Positions 24,416 through 37,575 of a stretch of 64,000 nt of DNA are shown in pieces. The notes beneath the pieces were generated by a model, which saw nothing but the letters and a program-made list of their open reading frames with translations, was not told the DNA's origin and searched no databases. The translations under genes and the position numbers were made by a program. The number at the start of each line of letters is the position of its first letter. Within the stretch, counting starts at the first letter, position 1. This stretch comes from Chionis minor (Eukaryota > Chordata > Aves > Charadriiformes > Chionididae). Location: NCBI GenBank assembly GCA_013398295.1, contig VZSF01007301.1:1-64000 (forward strand). The letters run 5' to 3'.

Positions 24416-26086
24416 CTCAGAGGAGTTAACTTTGGGTTTAGGTGTCTAACCTAGAATAAACCAGTGAAGGGTATCCACACCTCCTGTATTAAGGTACCAA
24501 AACATACACAGAACCTTGAGGAAATGACTGATAATGCTTGTTGTTTATGCCTGTTAAAAAAAAAAAAAAATAAAAAAATATTAGAATAAAGCAAGGAATC
24601 TGAAGATCAGAAAATATAATTTGTTGATACTTCTCTTTCTCCCTTTCTATGAAGAATCCTGCTGTTGCTAGCATTGTCCTGCATCTTGAAAGGAAGGCAG
24701 AGTTTGCTCTTTTGCTGCTTTAATTTTTTGTCAACCACAAGAATTTGGAGTGTTTGTCTTCCACTTCATGCTTCCTGCACTGCTCTTGCATTCCTACAGT
24801 CTTTCCCAGGTGGGACAATGCACAGGGAGAACATCCATGGGCAGTACAAAAGTGGCAAGAGCTGCAACGAGCACCACTTCCACTGATCATCACAGAAAAC
24901 TTTGCATATTTCTATGTAGCAGTCACCTATAAATATGCTAACTGGCTGAAGTAATGAAAAGTTATATATTTGTTGTGTTGAGGTGAAGATGAGACTCATC
25001 CTGTTTTTCTCGTGCACTGCACGCTGCCAGAGTAAGACACTATTCACACTGGAATAATTTGGGAGTTATTTAGTTGAAGAATAAACATGTTCTTTACCCA
25101 GATCAGTACCACTGCTTACACTTGGTCATTGAAATCTGTATCGCTTCTGGTCATCTCTGTGAAAAAATAAAAGTGGGGGTTTTGTTTGTTTGTTTCACTA
25201 AATTATGAATCTAGATACCATTTTATCAGTTCAGTGGTTTGTAGTTTATCTCAGCTCCAGTCTATTTCTCTCTGCCACATACAGTCTCCATTACCCTGAA
25301 CAGTAGGCTTATCTAGAGCATTTACAAAATGAGCAATCTATCTTCAGCTTACTAAAATCAAGATTTCAGTGATCAGCAAACCTTGCAATGTTTACAGTTT
25401 AATTTTAGAAGATTCACTGAACTTTAACTTGAAAATTTTCTCATTAAATTCTACAGGACTTGGCTTGACTTCCAGGAAATAATCTAGAGATGCTATTTGC
25501 ATTTTTTTCAGGTGAGTGCAGCAGAAGAAAAATTGTGATGACTGGAGAAATTTGCTAATTAAAAAGTGGCCAAAGGAAACTGGACATTTAAACTTTTTTT
25601 ACTGAAGATGGGTCAAGAATGGTTGTTTGTTGCTACTTGCTTTTTAATACTCTTCTGGCAGTGGAGGAGATGTTCACATTTATTTTTTTTTAAGGGGAAT
25701 TTGAATTAAATTATCCTTGTTTCATCTTGGAAAAGCCTGTTAGCCCCTATTTCATTGTTCTTTTGTACTGATACAAAAGTCTTGTAGCCTGAAATTCAAA
25801 ATCTTGTGCAGCACAGACTTTTCCCCAGACAAAAGAGCATGGTTACGTGATGGCTAGTTAAAGTCTAAGCATTGATATTAAGTATGCAGTTTAAGCTTAT
25901 TCACACAGAGGTGGAAGACATGAGGAAAAAAAACCTGCTTCCTAAATATCTAGCGGGAAGTCATGCAGGAAGAAACAATTATGTACTGATGAGACACATC
26001 AAGAGAGCATCTTGAGGAGGAAGGAGAGGGATTGCAGAAGAACAGAAGATGATCTAGAGCAGAATGGCTATAGATCTAGATCAGAT
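24416..26086. other. Intergenic, no gene recognised
   Basis: AT-rich. It contains an A-run with one T interruption at about 24555-24579. The overlapping short ORFs at 24665-25047 on both strands have no recognisable domains. Confidence 0.6.
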
Positions 26087-26148
26087 GATGGTTGGACTCA
26101 ATGATCTTAAAGGCTTCTTCCAACCTAGGTGATTCTGTGATTCTATGA
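26087..26148 (+). mobile_element. CR1 LINE 3' terminus (last ~60 bases)
   Basis: GATGGTTGGACTCAATGATC, then TTAAAGGCTTCTTCCAACCT and the tail GTGATTCTGTGATTCTATGA: the canonical CR1 3'UTR and octamer tail. Only the very end of the element is present. The next CR1 copy follows at once. Confidence 0.88.
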
Positions 26149-26409
26149 CACGAGGAAATGGAATGAAGCTGCATCAGGGGAAGTTCAGATTGGCTATTAG
26201 GAAAAGGTTCTTCACTGGGGTCGTCAATCACTAGAACAGGGTCCCCAGGGAAGTGGTGATAGCACCAAGCCTGTCAGAGTTCAAGGAGCACCTGCATGAT
26301 GCTCTTAGTCATATGGTTTAGTTTTAATGGTCTTGCGAGTAGCAGGGAGTTGGACTCAATGATCCTTATGGATCCCTTCCAACTTGAGATATTCTATGAT
26401 TCTATGATC
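26149..26409 (+). mobile_element. Second CR1 LINE 3' end, abutting the first
   Basis: It starts at CACGAGGAAATGG, immediately after the tail of the preceding copy, and continues through AAGCTGCATCAGGGGAAGTT, CAGATTGGCTATTAGGAAAA, GGTTCTTCACTGGGG and CCAGGGAAGTGGTGATAGCA to GAGTTGGACTCAATGATCCT, CCCTTCCAACTTGAGATATT and the tail ATTCTATGATTCTATGAT. It belongs to a different CR1 subfamily from its left neighbour, as shown by the ..CTTATGGATCCCTTCCAAC.. 3'UTR. The frame is disrupted. Confidence 0.9.
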
Positions 26410-29400
26410 TAAGGTTGTTTACTGCAATAGCTCTCCATCGATGGTGATTAGTATTTGATATTCCGAGAATGGTCCAAAGAAATCTTGAATCTTCTGGTCA
26501 GGGATTTATTTCCCCTCAAGCAGTTAAAAAGCTAATGACTGTTTTTGTTTTGACCTAACCCATGAACCACTCACCCTAGTCCATGAACAGCTGGGACAAT
26601 TTGCATAACTGCTCCTTTACAGCGACAACTGAATACTACCAGACAATGTTTTCTGTGCAAGAACTGCACAGAAACTGATAGAACTTTGAACTTGACAGAA
26701 GAGCCTTGATAAGACTCGTTTATTATCACTAAAGAATCAGCTTCTGCTGGAAGCTTTTGTGAAAAACAGCCTAGCTCATAGTGTTATGCAAAACACTTTT
26801 ATCAGAGATTCTGTGCTAGCAGTTTTAAAGAGAATCTTACAGTGGGATATAATCATGCAGTCTGCTTTTTGAAGTAACTCAACCTATAACAAACAAAAAG
26901 AATACCTGAAGCCTACACCTTGATCACATGCAGTGCCTCCAGCAAAAAGGCAGCAGAGATATTTTTTCCACATCCTAAGGGGTTATGGTAGGTGCACACA
27001 GAGAGAGAAACCATAGGATCAGATGGAGAAGTAAATTGACTGTTAGGGTAAGGTGACAGTCAAATTCTTCTACAGCTCTTTATTGCTATTGCTAGGTTAA
27101 TGGCTACTGTGCTCCAGGGGCAACACACTGCAGATCTGGGGCAGAGAGGTAAGAGCCATCTTATTGAGAAAGCCCACTGTGCTAGCCTGTGCCCTTGCAT
27201 TGGGAGGGAAGGTCCACTTTATTCTCCTTATTTTGGCATGTTCTTTGCAGCACAAGATACAGTCTGACAATAATGGCCAGGCCCAACTATCTGAAAATCT
27301 TTTTGTTGAGGAGCTAATGCATTTGACTTTTTTATTATTTCCACTCCCTCCCCAACACCCTCATACTCTGCTTGCATTCCTGAGAACTCGTCTGTACGCA
27401 TTTGTCTGTATTGGTATTTAGCAGACAAACACCTTAATCCTGAAAAAAACACCAATGGTTCTGTTCAGGGATGAATTTTGAGACCGAAAAGCTCATTATA
27501 TAACCCTCTTTCCTGAGCCATAACCAGCTATTCTGTCTTTGGAATTCACGCACTTTAAAAGGGAAAAAAAGAGCATTTAGTGCATTCAGCATGTGAGTGT
27601 ACACCCAGCAAAAAACCTGCGATCTTTATATTGCTGCGTACACAGCTTGTTGTTTTAGTTGGTGTTACAGAAGCCGTGCCCTGGTCAATGGGTCTTCTGC
27701 CACCATCTAGTGAAGCACAACCACAGCAGATTAGTTTCCCTGCTTTCAGAGATGTCATCTGGGTCAGCTGATGTGGCCCACTTCAGAAATTTCTGCTGAA
27801 TGCCCCCAGGTACGTATTTCACACACTCAAACATGCAAGTTAAAGAAATACCAACATGCAGGTATATTAACTACTTCTCACCCTTTTTCCTTATCAACTT
27901 AAAGTAATACAGTGAATAATAATGGGGTTTTGATGGTTGTTTTGGCTGAACCAGAACTTCAGGGCAGAAAAAAAGAATCTGGATTTGCCCAAAATAATGC
28001 AAGTGAAGCAGAAGAAACCTTTTTGGTTTTTTAAATTTCATTTCCTATTTTAGAATAAAATTTTCTAAATTTTAATGTGAAAATTTTTAACTGGGAAATG
28101 AAAATATATTTAAATGCATATTTTGGGTAAAAGATATTTCTGACTGGAAGTATTAATGACACTTCATTAGTTTTGTGGATAATTTTAGCCAATTTGAGAT
28201 AGCATTTTTCAGTGAATAAAATATTTTATGAAATAACATTCATCCTCCTGAATAATTTCAGATACTTTTTCATATTACCTGAATTTGCAGTAAAAGAGCT
28301 TATAAAGAATGATATTAAATTAGTTCAAGAACAAGTTATGAAAACTCTTACCATGAGAGAGAGAAGCTAAACTTAACACAAAGCTTCTATTTTATGTGCA
28401 GAATTCCAGCTTTCTGCCAAGAGTTTAAATACCATAGAATGTATTGCTCTGAAATTCTGTTTTGAAGGGAATAATTTGCACATTAGTTGAATTTTATGTT
28501 CATCCCAAACCATCAACAACACAGTATTTACAGAAAGTTAGGCTTTCTCAGTCTTGAACAGTTTCTTGGGACACAAAATTTCAGTCGATTTATTCTGTGT
28601 TGCTTTGAAGAGTGCACTGCTATATCTGGCAGAAGTTTGTCATGGTGACTGTAAATTAATGCTTTTATAAAAAAGGGAATAATGATAGTCTTTTTCACCA
28701 AGTATGAATTATTGGTTTCTCAGATATTTGGAAAATTGCATAAAAAATGTACACTTCAGAGTTTACTTTCTCTTTTTGTTTTTTATGTCCTAGCTTAAAT
28801 GAAAGATGGCTGTCAAAGGCAGACTTTGGATAATTGATTTATAACTAAGATAGACTTCTAAAAAAGGATTTTAATAAATTATTAGAAATTTTGCCATTGA
28901 TTTCAAGCAAGCTTCCATAGCTGAGGAATGGCTAAATGTTCATACATTTACAATGTATTTCCCATATACCAGGTAAGCTTTAGCAATATATTCAAAAGAA
29001 GACACTGCATTTCTAAAATTGATACTGTTAAAGAGTTTCAGAGCATTACTATTGGTAATTAACTAAAACCAAACATTTATACTCCTCTTTTCTCCTAATA
29101 TTTTTTAGAATAAGCTTGCCAAGAGCTTGAGAAGAACCTAGGGAACTGAATTGGTATTTCAGAAAATGAGCCGATTCAAACAAAGATTTAAACGTAAAAC
29201 TACTAACAGGTTCCAGAAAGCATCTCTGCCAGGAAACTAAGGTAATGTCAGACAAAATTACAATCCCTACCATGTATGAAATGACTTAAGAGGAGAATGT
29301 ACAACTCTTGCATGAATATAGCAATGGCAGAGTGAGAAACACTGATGTCTCTATCCAACCACAAGGTAGTAAGTCTGATTATCACTTTTACTTCATTTCA

Positions 29401-32400
29401 AAATTGCAAATGAATGAAATTCAGACATGAAAAATCTGAACTCAAAGAAGTAGTCTACACAATAACCCTCACTGAAGGTAAGAAACAGCATACAAATACA
29501 GAAAAGGGGACACCTCCTTAGGCTGGAAAGCAGGAAAAGAAATTGATAAAAAGTCCTGAGTCAGACTAGAACATTCATGGGTGTTTGGTAGCTTTGTAAA
29601 ATCACATGTAGTTTTTTTCAAGAAAAAAGTTGCTCCAAAATGTAGTTTATTAGTTATATCTGCCATTACCCTCTGCAGTGCTGGCTTGGAAACTCTGTTT
29701 TGTATAGAAAATGCCATGTGATGGAGCTAATAAAAGACAATACAGAGTTAAGCCTCCTGTGAAGTTTGACCTTTTATTTAAATGGCTTGTCTTTTTGAAT
29801 TTTGATTCAAGTTGTTCTCTAGTCCTAGGAAGTCCTCTGAATTAATAGGAACAGTAAGAACTGCACCATATGGAGTATTTTCGGAGACTGGGTGCAGTAT
29901 AAATTTGTAGTTTAGGTGGAAATTGTAGAAGCTAGGAAAGGATTACTTTCCTGTGTAAAGAACAGTCCACTCGAAGATGACAACTGTTCTCTGAGAAAAA
30001 GATAGATTGTATTTTGCACAGTGTCTACGACAATGGGGTCCCATGCTCATTTGGTTCCTTCACATAAAGATATCAAACACTTGATATCAAATTCAGTGAT
30101 TAAAAATGACAGAGCACTAACATTCTGCAGATACTTGCCCTGCAGACAGCAGCAGACTGTTTGGAAATCACATACTTTTAAATAAAATTGCCCTTCATGC
30201 TACTGACTTTCTAAAAGCGTTAAAAAAGTTTCAACTTGCTATTTTCATCAATTCTGTGCTGCTATGTATGGAAAATTGTCTCTGGGGAGGTAGGGCAAAT
30301 GTAAGGAAAATAGTATCTTTTTTGAAATAAGAGAAAAGAATTTCTGCAATTCAACTGAACTAAAACATCACTGCCCTTTAAATTGCTTGCTTGCTTAATA
30401 CAAAATACTTAGATATTCTCGTATAGCAATCAGTGGGAGCACACTCTCATATCTGATACTTAAAACAGACCTATATGACTTCATCCTTGTTTCTCTTTTC
30501 TGTCCTTTAAATTAATTGGAATGTAATTACATCTCTTCCGTGACCCTGGCACAGAAAACTGTACTCTCTTCTGGGTCAGAATGATTTGAATCACTTTAAT
30601 GCAGAAAATGACTTGCTTGAATTTTAATGACCTTGCTAACTGTCATTTGTGTGGACTTTGTACCAGGTGAGCTGGAAAAGAAGCTGATGGCCCTCACAAG
30701 GAGCTTGCCATACTTCATTGCAGAAAATCCTTTTCATACTACTAGTTACCCATATAGAGAGATGCTTATAAGAGCTATTTTTAAGTGTCTTCCAGAAGTT
30801 AGCAGTGCTTGCTCTTCCCAAACAGATAAGAGCCACGCACATAACTACATGCAAAAAACTTGAGGGGCGAAGGTTATGCCCTCCCCATTAGTAGCTGCTC
30901 AGCTGGAGCTAGGGCTGCTTTTCTTCCCTGTCTGATTTTCCTTGCTTCTCAGAGCCTCTGTGGGTTTGACAGGAGATCTTACCTGCTCTACCAGCTACAG
31001 GAATGTCTCGTTATGATCTGAAGTAAGCAGAGGTACTCCATTTTGCTGAAGAGTTGTCTTAAGGAAACTATGACCTTGTTTTAGGTGAGTGTTGCAACTT
31101 CTTCTTTGTCAGTACTTTTGGCCATGATGTGAAATTATGCTTATAACCGAATTAGTCTGTCACTAACCATGTGATAACGCATACAGATTTAGTAACACAA
31201 ATAAGCTAGTTCACTCTTGTAACTGTATTTTACTATTCTCCTCCTGTTTTGATAAGCATTTTCTAAAACTACAAAGAAAACCTTCTCATAGGCATAGAAA
31301 AAAGTCGCTTGTTTGATTTTTTTCAAAAGAGTTCTGAATTTCATTTATTAAAGAAAGAAGGATGAAAGCATTTTTTAGGAAAACATGTAATATGTGATCC
31401 GAGTTTACTTAGTGTATCTGACTGAGTTTGAAGACAACCAGACAAAACACTCAGAGTTCTTAAAACAAGATGCCCAAGAAGTTCTATTTAATATTAGCAG
31501 TGATAATCATTGGAAATTGTTGCCTTTCTCAAAAAGAAATTTAGATCAGACAGTTCTCCCCAGGATGTAGTTATCTACCATGTTAATTTTGGGTAAGCTT
31601 TTAAAAGCTTCCCAGGGTGATTAAAAATCACTTTGGTAGTTTGGGGAGTTTTTTACATGTTTTTTCATTTTTCTCTGATGTTCTTTACCTAACTAATTTC
31701 TGTAGTCTTTTCAATTTTTTTCTTTTGATACTTTTTTAGTTATCTGCAGCAATGCACAGTATCTTAAGGTGTAGCATGCTGGCTTATCAGTATATGTTCT
31801 TTCAGGCTAACAGTCCCTGGAGGCATTTAAGCTTGTCTTCTCTTTTCCTTTACTGGAGAGAAAACGTGACATGCATTTAAATTGTCTTTGTTTCCCTTGC
31901 GTCCCATGTTTACTGTTCTCTACCTTGTTCTTGCACATTGTTATGTGAGCAAGAAATCTCATCTCTGTTGCTCACACAGTGTCATGATACAATTCACTGT
32001 GGAGTATGGAGCTAACTGTATGAGCCTGCCCACAAACCATTTGTCATCCTAGTTCACAGGGCTGCAGAGACTCCCTTTCTCACATATGGCACATCATCCT
32101 TTGGTACTTTTTTTTCCCCTGTTCCCCCAGGAAGTACTGGCTCCAGCAAGGGGTGTTGGAAATCTTCCTACTGTTCTAAACTCTTCTTCCCTACTTGCTG
32201 TCTTTGAAAAGTCTAAGCAAACTGGATCTCACAGACAAGAGAAGATATCCCTGGGTTTTCCTTTTCATTTTGCAGATTTTCTTTTTTTTTTTTTCCCCCC
32301 TATGTAACTAGGAGGTCTTCGCCTGTTTCAAGTAAAATTTCTCGGATGGGTTAAATTAATTTGTCTCCCTTCCACCTATAAACTCCAAGATCTCTTTCTG

Positions 32401-33931
32401 CAATTTCAGGGTCCAAGTGCAGTGTCTGTTTGGACGCAGCATCCACTACTCTAGCCATTCCTGTTTAACGCTCAGAGGTTTCAATTAACCCTCTAATGTC
32501 TCAGTTAAACGTTTAGCTTCAACAAAATCTCTTTCTTTTCAATACAAAGACAGATGAAATATTACTAAAATGTTAAAGGATTTCAGGTCTAACTTGAGGC
32601 TTGGTCGCTTGTCGAAGAAGCTGTACTTTCACCCACAGTTCTCTAGACAAAAAGACTGCCTCTGAGCCCACGTCAATCTTTAATTCACCTTCAGGATTTA
32701 GACTTCTACCAGTGCTATCTATTCTGTTGAACAAAAAGTGTCTTCTAGCATGGTTGATATCTCAGCCATCCTCCTCTGCACCATATCACAACAAGGTGAT
32801 TCACGTGTTACTTTTCTACCATGGCTACCTCCTCTCCCTTCTGTTCTTTTTCTAACAACCTTAAAATATGGAGTTTTGAACAGTATAAAGGCAAGAGCTA
32901 CTCCATTTAATCATTACACTACTCTCATATACCCATTCACCCCTTCCTTTTCATGAAAGTCGGACATGACAGAAAATTATCAGCCTCTGTCACAGGCAGC
33001 CATAAAATCTGTACCCCAGCAGTAGAGAGGAAAAGGATTTACAGTGCTTGCTTCCTCATCCTGAAAAGAAAAGAAAGGAGACTCCTGAGTGTAAGAAAAA
33101 TGACCCTTCACTGAGGACTAGAAGTTTTGAGTAATGACCTAGCACAGACCATCTCTTCCATTCAGAAAAGGAATTGGTTCATGCCCCTGAATTTTCTAAG
33201 ACGACTTTTTCTGAGAGCTTTGTAAATGAAATAGTTCTGCTTTCCAGTGGGTCAGGTTCACTATCAATACAGTTTCCTAATTCAGACTTTTTAAAGTACC
33301 AGAGATCTTTGAAAGACTAGCAGCAGTTGCAGCAGTTGTCACAAGATGAAATGGGGTATTCTTGTCACCATATGTTGATGACTGATGTAAAGAGATTTTC
33401 AAGAAACCAAATCATTGCAGACATTCTGTAGCTCTTAAAAAGTCTAGATATTTTGTACTTTCCCTTTCTGTGCCCAGTTCTTACACAAATCTGTGACAAT
33501 TTTGGGTTCCGTGTCAGTGAAGATGTGCTTACCTCCATACAGCACTCTCAGTTTTGTCCTTCAATCCACAGTCTTCCACCCTGACACCTCTGATGGCTAA
33601 CTCGCTCATTTGTCATATGACTCAGTGCATCTACTTTATGTCTTATACCAGATTATAACTCCAGTATTTCTTGTGGTTTTCAAATAATTTAGTTTCTATA
33701 GAGAAATACAATTAATGAGGACGTAAAGCACTCCCTGCTGAAGTGGCAGGCTCTGTCCAGCATTTATCCAATATCTCCGCTAGAAAACAGAATGCTTTGA
33801 GGAAAATGGATGGAAGCTGCGACGGTCCACTATGCAGCTAAACAAATGGAGACTACCTCTGTTGACTAAGCACACAGCTTTCTCTATTAAGGTACTAAAG
33901 AAACTATGTCATGATAACAGCAGTAGCCTAC
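26410..33931. other. Intergenic, no gene recognised
   Basis: About 7.5 kb of AT-rich DNA without a gene. It has very AT-rich sections (for example 28020-28280), a T-run at 32282-32294, a 16-bp perfect palindrome at 31595-31610 and a possible CTCF-like word at 27700-27713. The short ORFs carry no recognisable domain and mostly overlap each other on opposite strands. Confidence 0.6.
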
Positions 33932-34575
33932 TGTCCTGGTTTGAGTGACACAGGACTAATTTCTAATGCTTGGGAAAGCTGTATTTTTGGAAGACTCTAG
34001 TGTCTGAATTTGTGAACATATTTGCTTTATAGCCAGCTATGGTGTGTGGCTTTCAAGGTCTCAGTGTTTTCAAGCTCACCAGGTGCAGGGATGAGGAGGA
34101 GCAAGACCCCGACATTTGACCCAAGCTGGCCAACAGGATTATTTCATACCACCAATGTCACATTCAATATAAATTAGAAAGTTTGCTGCAAGTTCACTGT
34201 CCCTTGATGGCACTGATGCAGAGGACTTCGTGCCCCAGTGCTGGACCCCTGAGGCCTTTCCTTCCTCCTGAAGCTGTGGCGCTTGCAGTGTCTGACATTC
34301 ACTGTCCACTGCTGGGAGTGTACAGATTCCTACTGATATAGCTGGCTGAGAACAATCCTTATATACTGTATATATAGGCATTGTGATCAATATGGGTTCT
34401 TTAACGTTAGTACTGTTAATTATCTAGTCCTGTCCTATTAAATCTGTTTATCTTTCAGCCCCCGGGTTTCCTTGATTTCTTGCCAATTCCCCTTCCTGGG
34501 TGGGGAGGGCCATTGGGTGAGAGAGTGATTGTCTAAATGCCAATAAATTGTTATGGGTTTTCTCAAACCATAACA
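33932..34575 (+). mobile_element. Solo LTR, complete (ERVL-like), 644 bp
   Basis: It runs from TGTCCTGGTTTGAGTGACAC to TCTCAAACCATAACA and is flanked by a near-perfect 5-bp target duplication (CCTAC at 33927-33931, CCTAG at 34576-34580). The ends form an extended imperfect inverted repeat: TGTCCTGGTTTGAG against the complement of the 3' end, TGTTATGGTTTGAG, 12 of 14 matching. Inside are a promoter-like block (34118-34176: GACCCAAGCTGGCCAACAGG, then a TATAAATT box) and an ATTAAA poly(A)-like word near 34435. There is no primer-binding site or gag-pol sequence next to it, so it is a solo LTR. The 5-bp duplication fits ERVL (class III) better than ERV1 (4) or ERVK (6); the family name is inferred. 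Confidence 0.85.
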
Positions 34576-34580
34576 CCTAG

Positions 34581-36629
34581 TAATTTGTGAACTTGTCATG
34601 CACAAAATGCATAATCAGAGAATCAAGGCAGAAGTGAAAAAATACAAGGAATTTGGTATAGAAGACTGGCAATCTTATTACCATAGCCATTAAACACAAA
34701 TCAGTTGTATGCAAACGTAGGTCCCATAACTGTAAATCATGGGGAGTGTAAATTTACAATACTGAATTACTAAACGCTGGGTTGTTGGGAGTTTATTTTG
34801 GAGTGAATGGACTGTACTTCCTGAAAATATTTTTTTCTGCATCAAGTTGCTTTTCACACTATAGCTTCTGTAGGATCAACATTCCCTCTTATTTTATCAG
34901 GCATGTTCAGATCAAACTGCATGTCATTGCCCCCACACCTGAATCACCAAAGGGTTTTAGCCTCAAAAACTCTACAAGCATAAGCCTTTTAGGCCATGTG
35001 TCATCCGTCACTCTAGGATGGCGCAAATACTGGAAACAGGGCCCTGACCACAGCTGCTGTCATCTTCCTTAATTCAGACAACAGATAATCCTTCAGGCTT
35101 CTAATTGATCAAAACTGCTAATCTTTTTGCACATGTAGCACCAGTTACCTTACAGCATGAGTCGAAGTGTCTGTATGACTTTTCCATTGGAATAAAACAA
35201 TTGCCCTCAGAAGTGAACAGACTGGAAGAGAAAACTCAAGTTAGTAACTTTCCATCTCGCATTAACTGTAGGTTACACCCTGGCTCTGAGAACTCTTATG
35301 GAAAACTGAATTGAAGTGACTTGATGTCATCCAAAACAGCTGCTTTTTTGCCACTATGCAACCTTGGGCTGTCACTAAACGATGATCTGCCAATTTTTCT
35401 GCCTTGGTCCCCTGCTTCTCATTCCACATAATGAGACAGGCCATTTTTCAAGCTTTCATGGTTAGACAGCTGGACTGACTAGCTCATTTTTCTGCTATAA
35501 TAAAATGCTACTGTACCTCTCACACAGAAAAAGACTGAATATCATTATGGTAGAAAACTGATTATGATAAACTGGAAAAGTGAAGATTATTATACACTTC
35601 AAAATATAAAATGATCTCATGATCTAAAGCAAGAGAAGCAAGGGTAGTGCTGAAAACCACTCTGTTTGAGAGTGCATAGGGAGTGAAGAAGAGCATGTAG
35701 TTGTTAGAAGTATTTCCTCTGCTGTATTTGTATACAAAGGTCATGAACAAAGGAAAAGGCCAGTTTAACAGCTTATTTTTTGGCATAGAACAAACCAAGA
35801 AAATCACAAATTCAGAATTATTGTGTTTTGGTTTGCTGATCTGGATGAATGGCAATGTTTAATTTGTACTTAATCCTGCATGTTGCTGTATGTCTTTTGG
35901 AGACTTATTTGGAGAGGTATATCAACACTAAGGAGATTGTGGAGTCATTTGAACAAAGTGCTTCAGATGAGACCGAACAGACAAGCACCTAAATTTGCAA
36001 ACAAGTAAAGGAAAATTCATTATTTGGATGGAATGGGGGAGAAAAGACTAGGACAAGAATGGTGACTGCTGCATTGACTACAAATTAATGATGTCCATTA
36101 TCACAAAGCGATCGCCTAAGAGGTCAGGTGTAAACAGTTAAGTGCTTAAAGCCCCTGTGCTCCTTATGCCATTTTAATGAAAAACATTCCACTTCTGCAT
36201 ATTTACAGCATCTTCAAGTAAGTGCAAATATATCATTTGCCAACCAAATATACAGTTCTGTGCTTTTCAGCTGCCTAAAGAGTTCTCCTGCTCTTCTTAC
36301 TAACAGGCGTAAGGAAAAGAGGCAAGCTACAGAGACTCCGGCTCTCAACACTGAAGCTCCTTGATTTAAAAACTGCTTTCACCTCAAGTGAGAAAGGTTA
36401 AAAATAAATTACAAAGATTACAAGATGATGAGCAATCCAAAGGCTAGATGAAAATGTATTAGGCCAGTTTTCTACTGACCAGTGTTTCCATTTGCATGTC
36501 ACAGGTGGGTTGCAAATGGCTTGAACTGATGGTCTCGAAAGGAAGTGATCAATGTACTGAACCCTGGGCAACAGTCCACCTGACAGCTGTGAACAAATAG
36601 AGTACCCTGGGCTCTTTACTGGGAATAAT
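34581..36629. other. Intergenic, no gene recognised
   Basis: AT-rich DNA with ORFs up to about 99 codons that lack recognisable domains. The last 200 bases (from about 36400) may include further, very decayed CR1 sequence leading into the next feature, but the likeness is too weak to call. Confidence 0.55.
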
Positions 36630-37575
36630 TGTTTCATATCTCCATCACTAACACGGATGTTAATACAGAATGCACCGTCCACAAATTTGCAGATCATAGT
36701 AAGTTGAGGGGGTAAACGGTGAACATATTAAACAGCAGAGCTTTCATCCAGAGGGATGCTGGGAGACATGAATAGTGGGTCATCAGAAACTTTATGAAGG
36801 TGAACAAAAAGTACAAAGCTCTTTGCATGGGGTGGAATAGCCCCATGTGTCAGCACACAGCCGGTACTGACTGCCTGAGTAGTAGCTTCGCTGAGAAGGA
36901 CAGCAAAGGGGTTACGTTGAAGGTCAACCTGAATATAAGCCAAAAGCACACTGTCACTGCAAATGGGGCAAAGCAGGCATTCAGCTGCATTGAGAGAAGC
37001 ACAACCGACAGACTGAAGTAGGTTATTATCCCATCTACTGGGCATGGGTGAGGCTGTACCCAGAACAGTGTTTAACTTTGGGCACTTGCAGTTAAAGAGG
37101 GATGTGGAAAAACTGAAGATGGTTCATCAAAGGGCTGTCACGAAGGGCAGAAACTTACATACCCAAGCCACAATCTGTGACTGCTGCTTCTTGTTATATT
37201 CCCTGGCACTATGAAGAGGAGCTTGGACCTTTGTACCTTCTCTTTCATTAGCTATTAGATTAGATTCATCTGCTATTATATCACTCCTTAGACTCCTCTT
37301 CAACAAACTCTACTAGTCCAGCTCACTCTACCTCTCCTGTAGAGCATGTAACCTAGTCTTGGGGCATTCAGATTAGGAAAAACTTTTTAACTAGAAAATC
37401 AATGCGGAACAGGTTATCCAGGGAGGCTGTGGGATCTCCATTCTTGAAAGTTTTCAAGACTTGGCTAGACAATGCCACAGTTGATCTGATCCAATACTGA
37501 TGGCAATCCCACTCCAAGCAGAAGCTGGAGGAGATGACTTCCTGAAGTCCAATTCAACCAACATATCTGTGACTG
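36630..37575 (+). mobile_element. Old CR1 LINE copy, mosaic with an inverted piece
   Basis: 36650-37150 follows the CR1 ORF2 nucleotide pattern on the + strand: GCACCGTCCACAAATTTGCA resembles the SKFADDT-coding part, and it is followed by CATCCAGAGGGATGC, a TTTGCATGGGGTGGAATAGC block and GCTGAGAAGGACAGCAAAGG. 37363-37575 matches the CR1 3' part: GGGCATTCAGATTAGGAAAA, GGAACAGGTTATCCAGGGAG and GCTGTGGGATCTCCATTCTT, with a decayed end near CAATTCAACCAACATATCTG. Between them, 37285-37362 reads as CR1 in reverse. Many stops and gaps are present; the copy is old. The left limit is uncertain. Confidence 0.7.
37285..37362 (-). mobile_element. CR1 fragment in opposite orientation inside older CR1
   Basis: The stretch TTAGACTCCTCTTCAACAAA, CTCTACTAGTCCAGCTCACT and CTACCTCTCCTGTAGAGCAT resembles the reverse strand of the CR1 segment encoding [20 protein letters not shown]. 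It sits between two + strand CR1 parts and points to either a local inversion or a nested insertion. The call is made by eye at low identity. Confidence 0.45.

Noticed and set aside
24555..24579. A-run as the poly(A) tail of a processed pseudogene
   Set aside because: No recognisable gene-derived sequence lies directly upstream; only an old CR1 fragment and ordinary AT-rich DNA are there.
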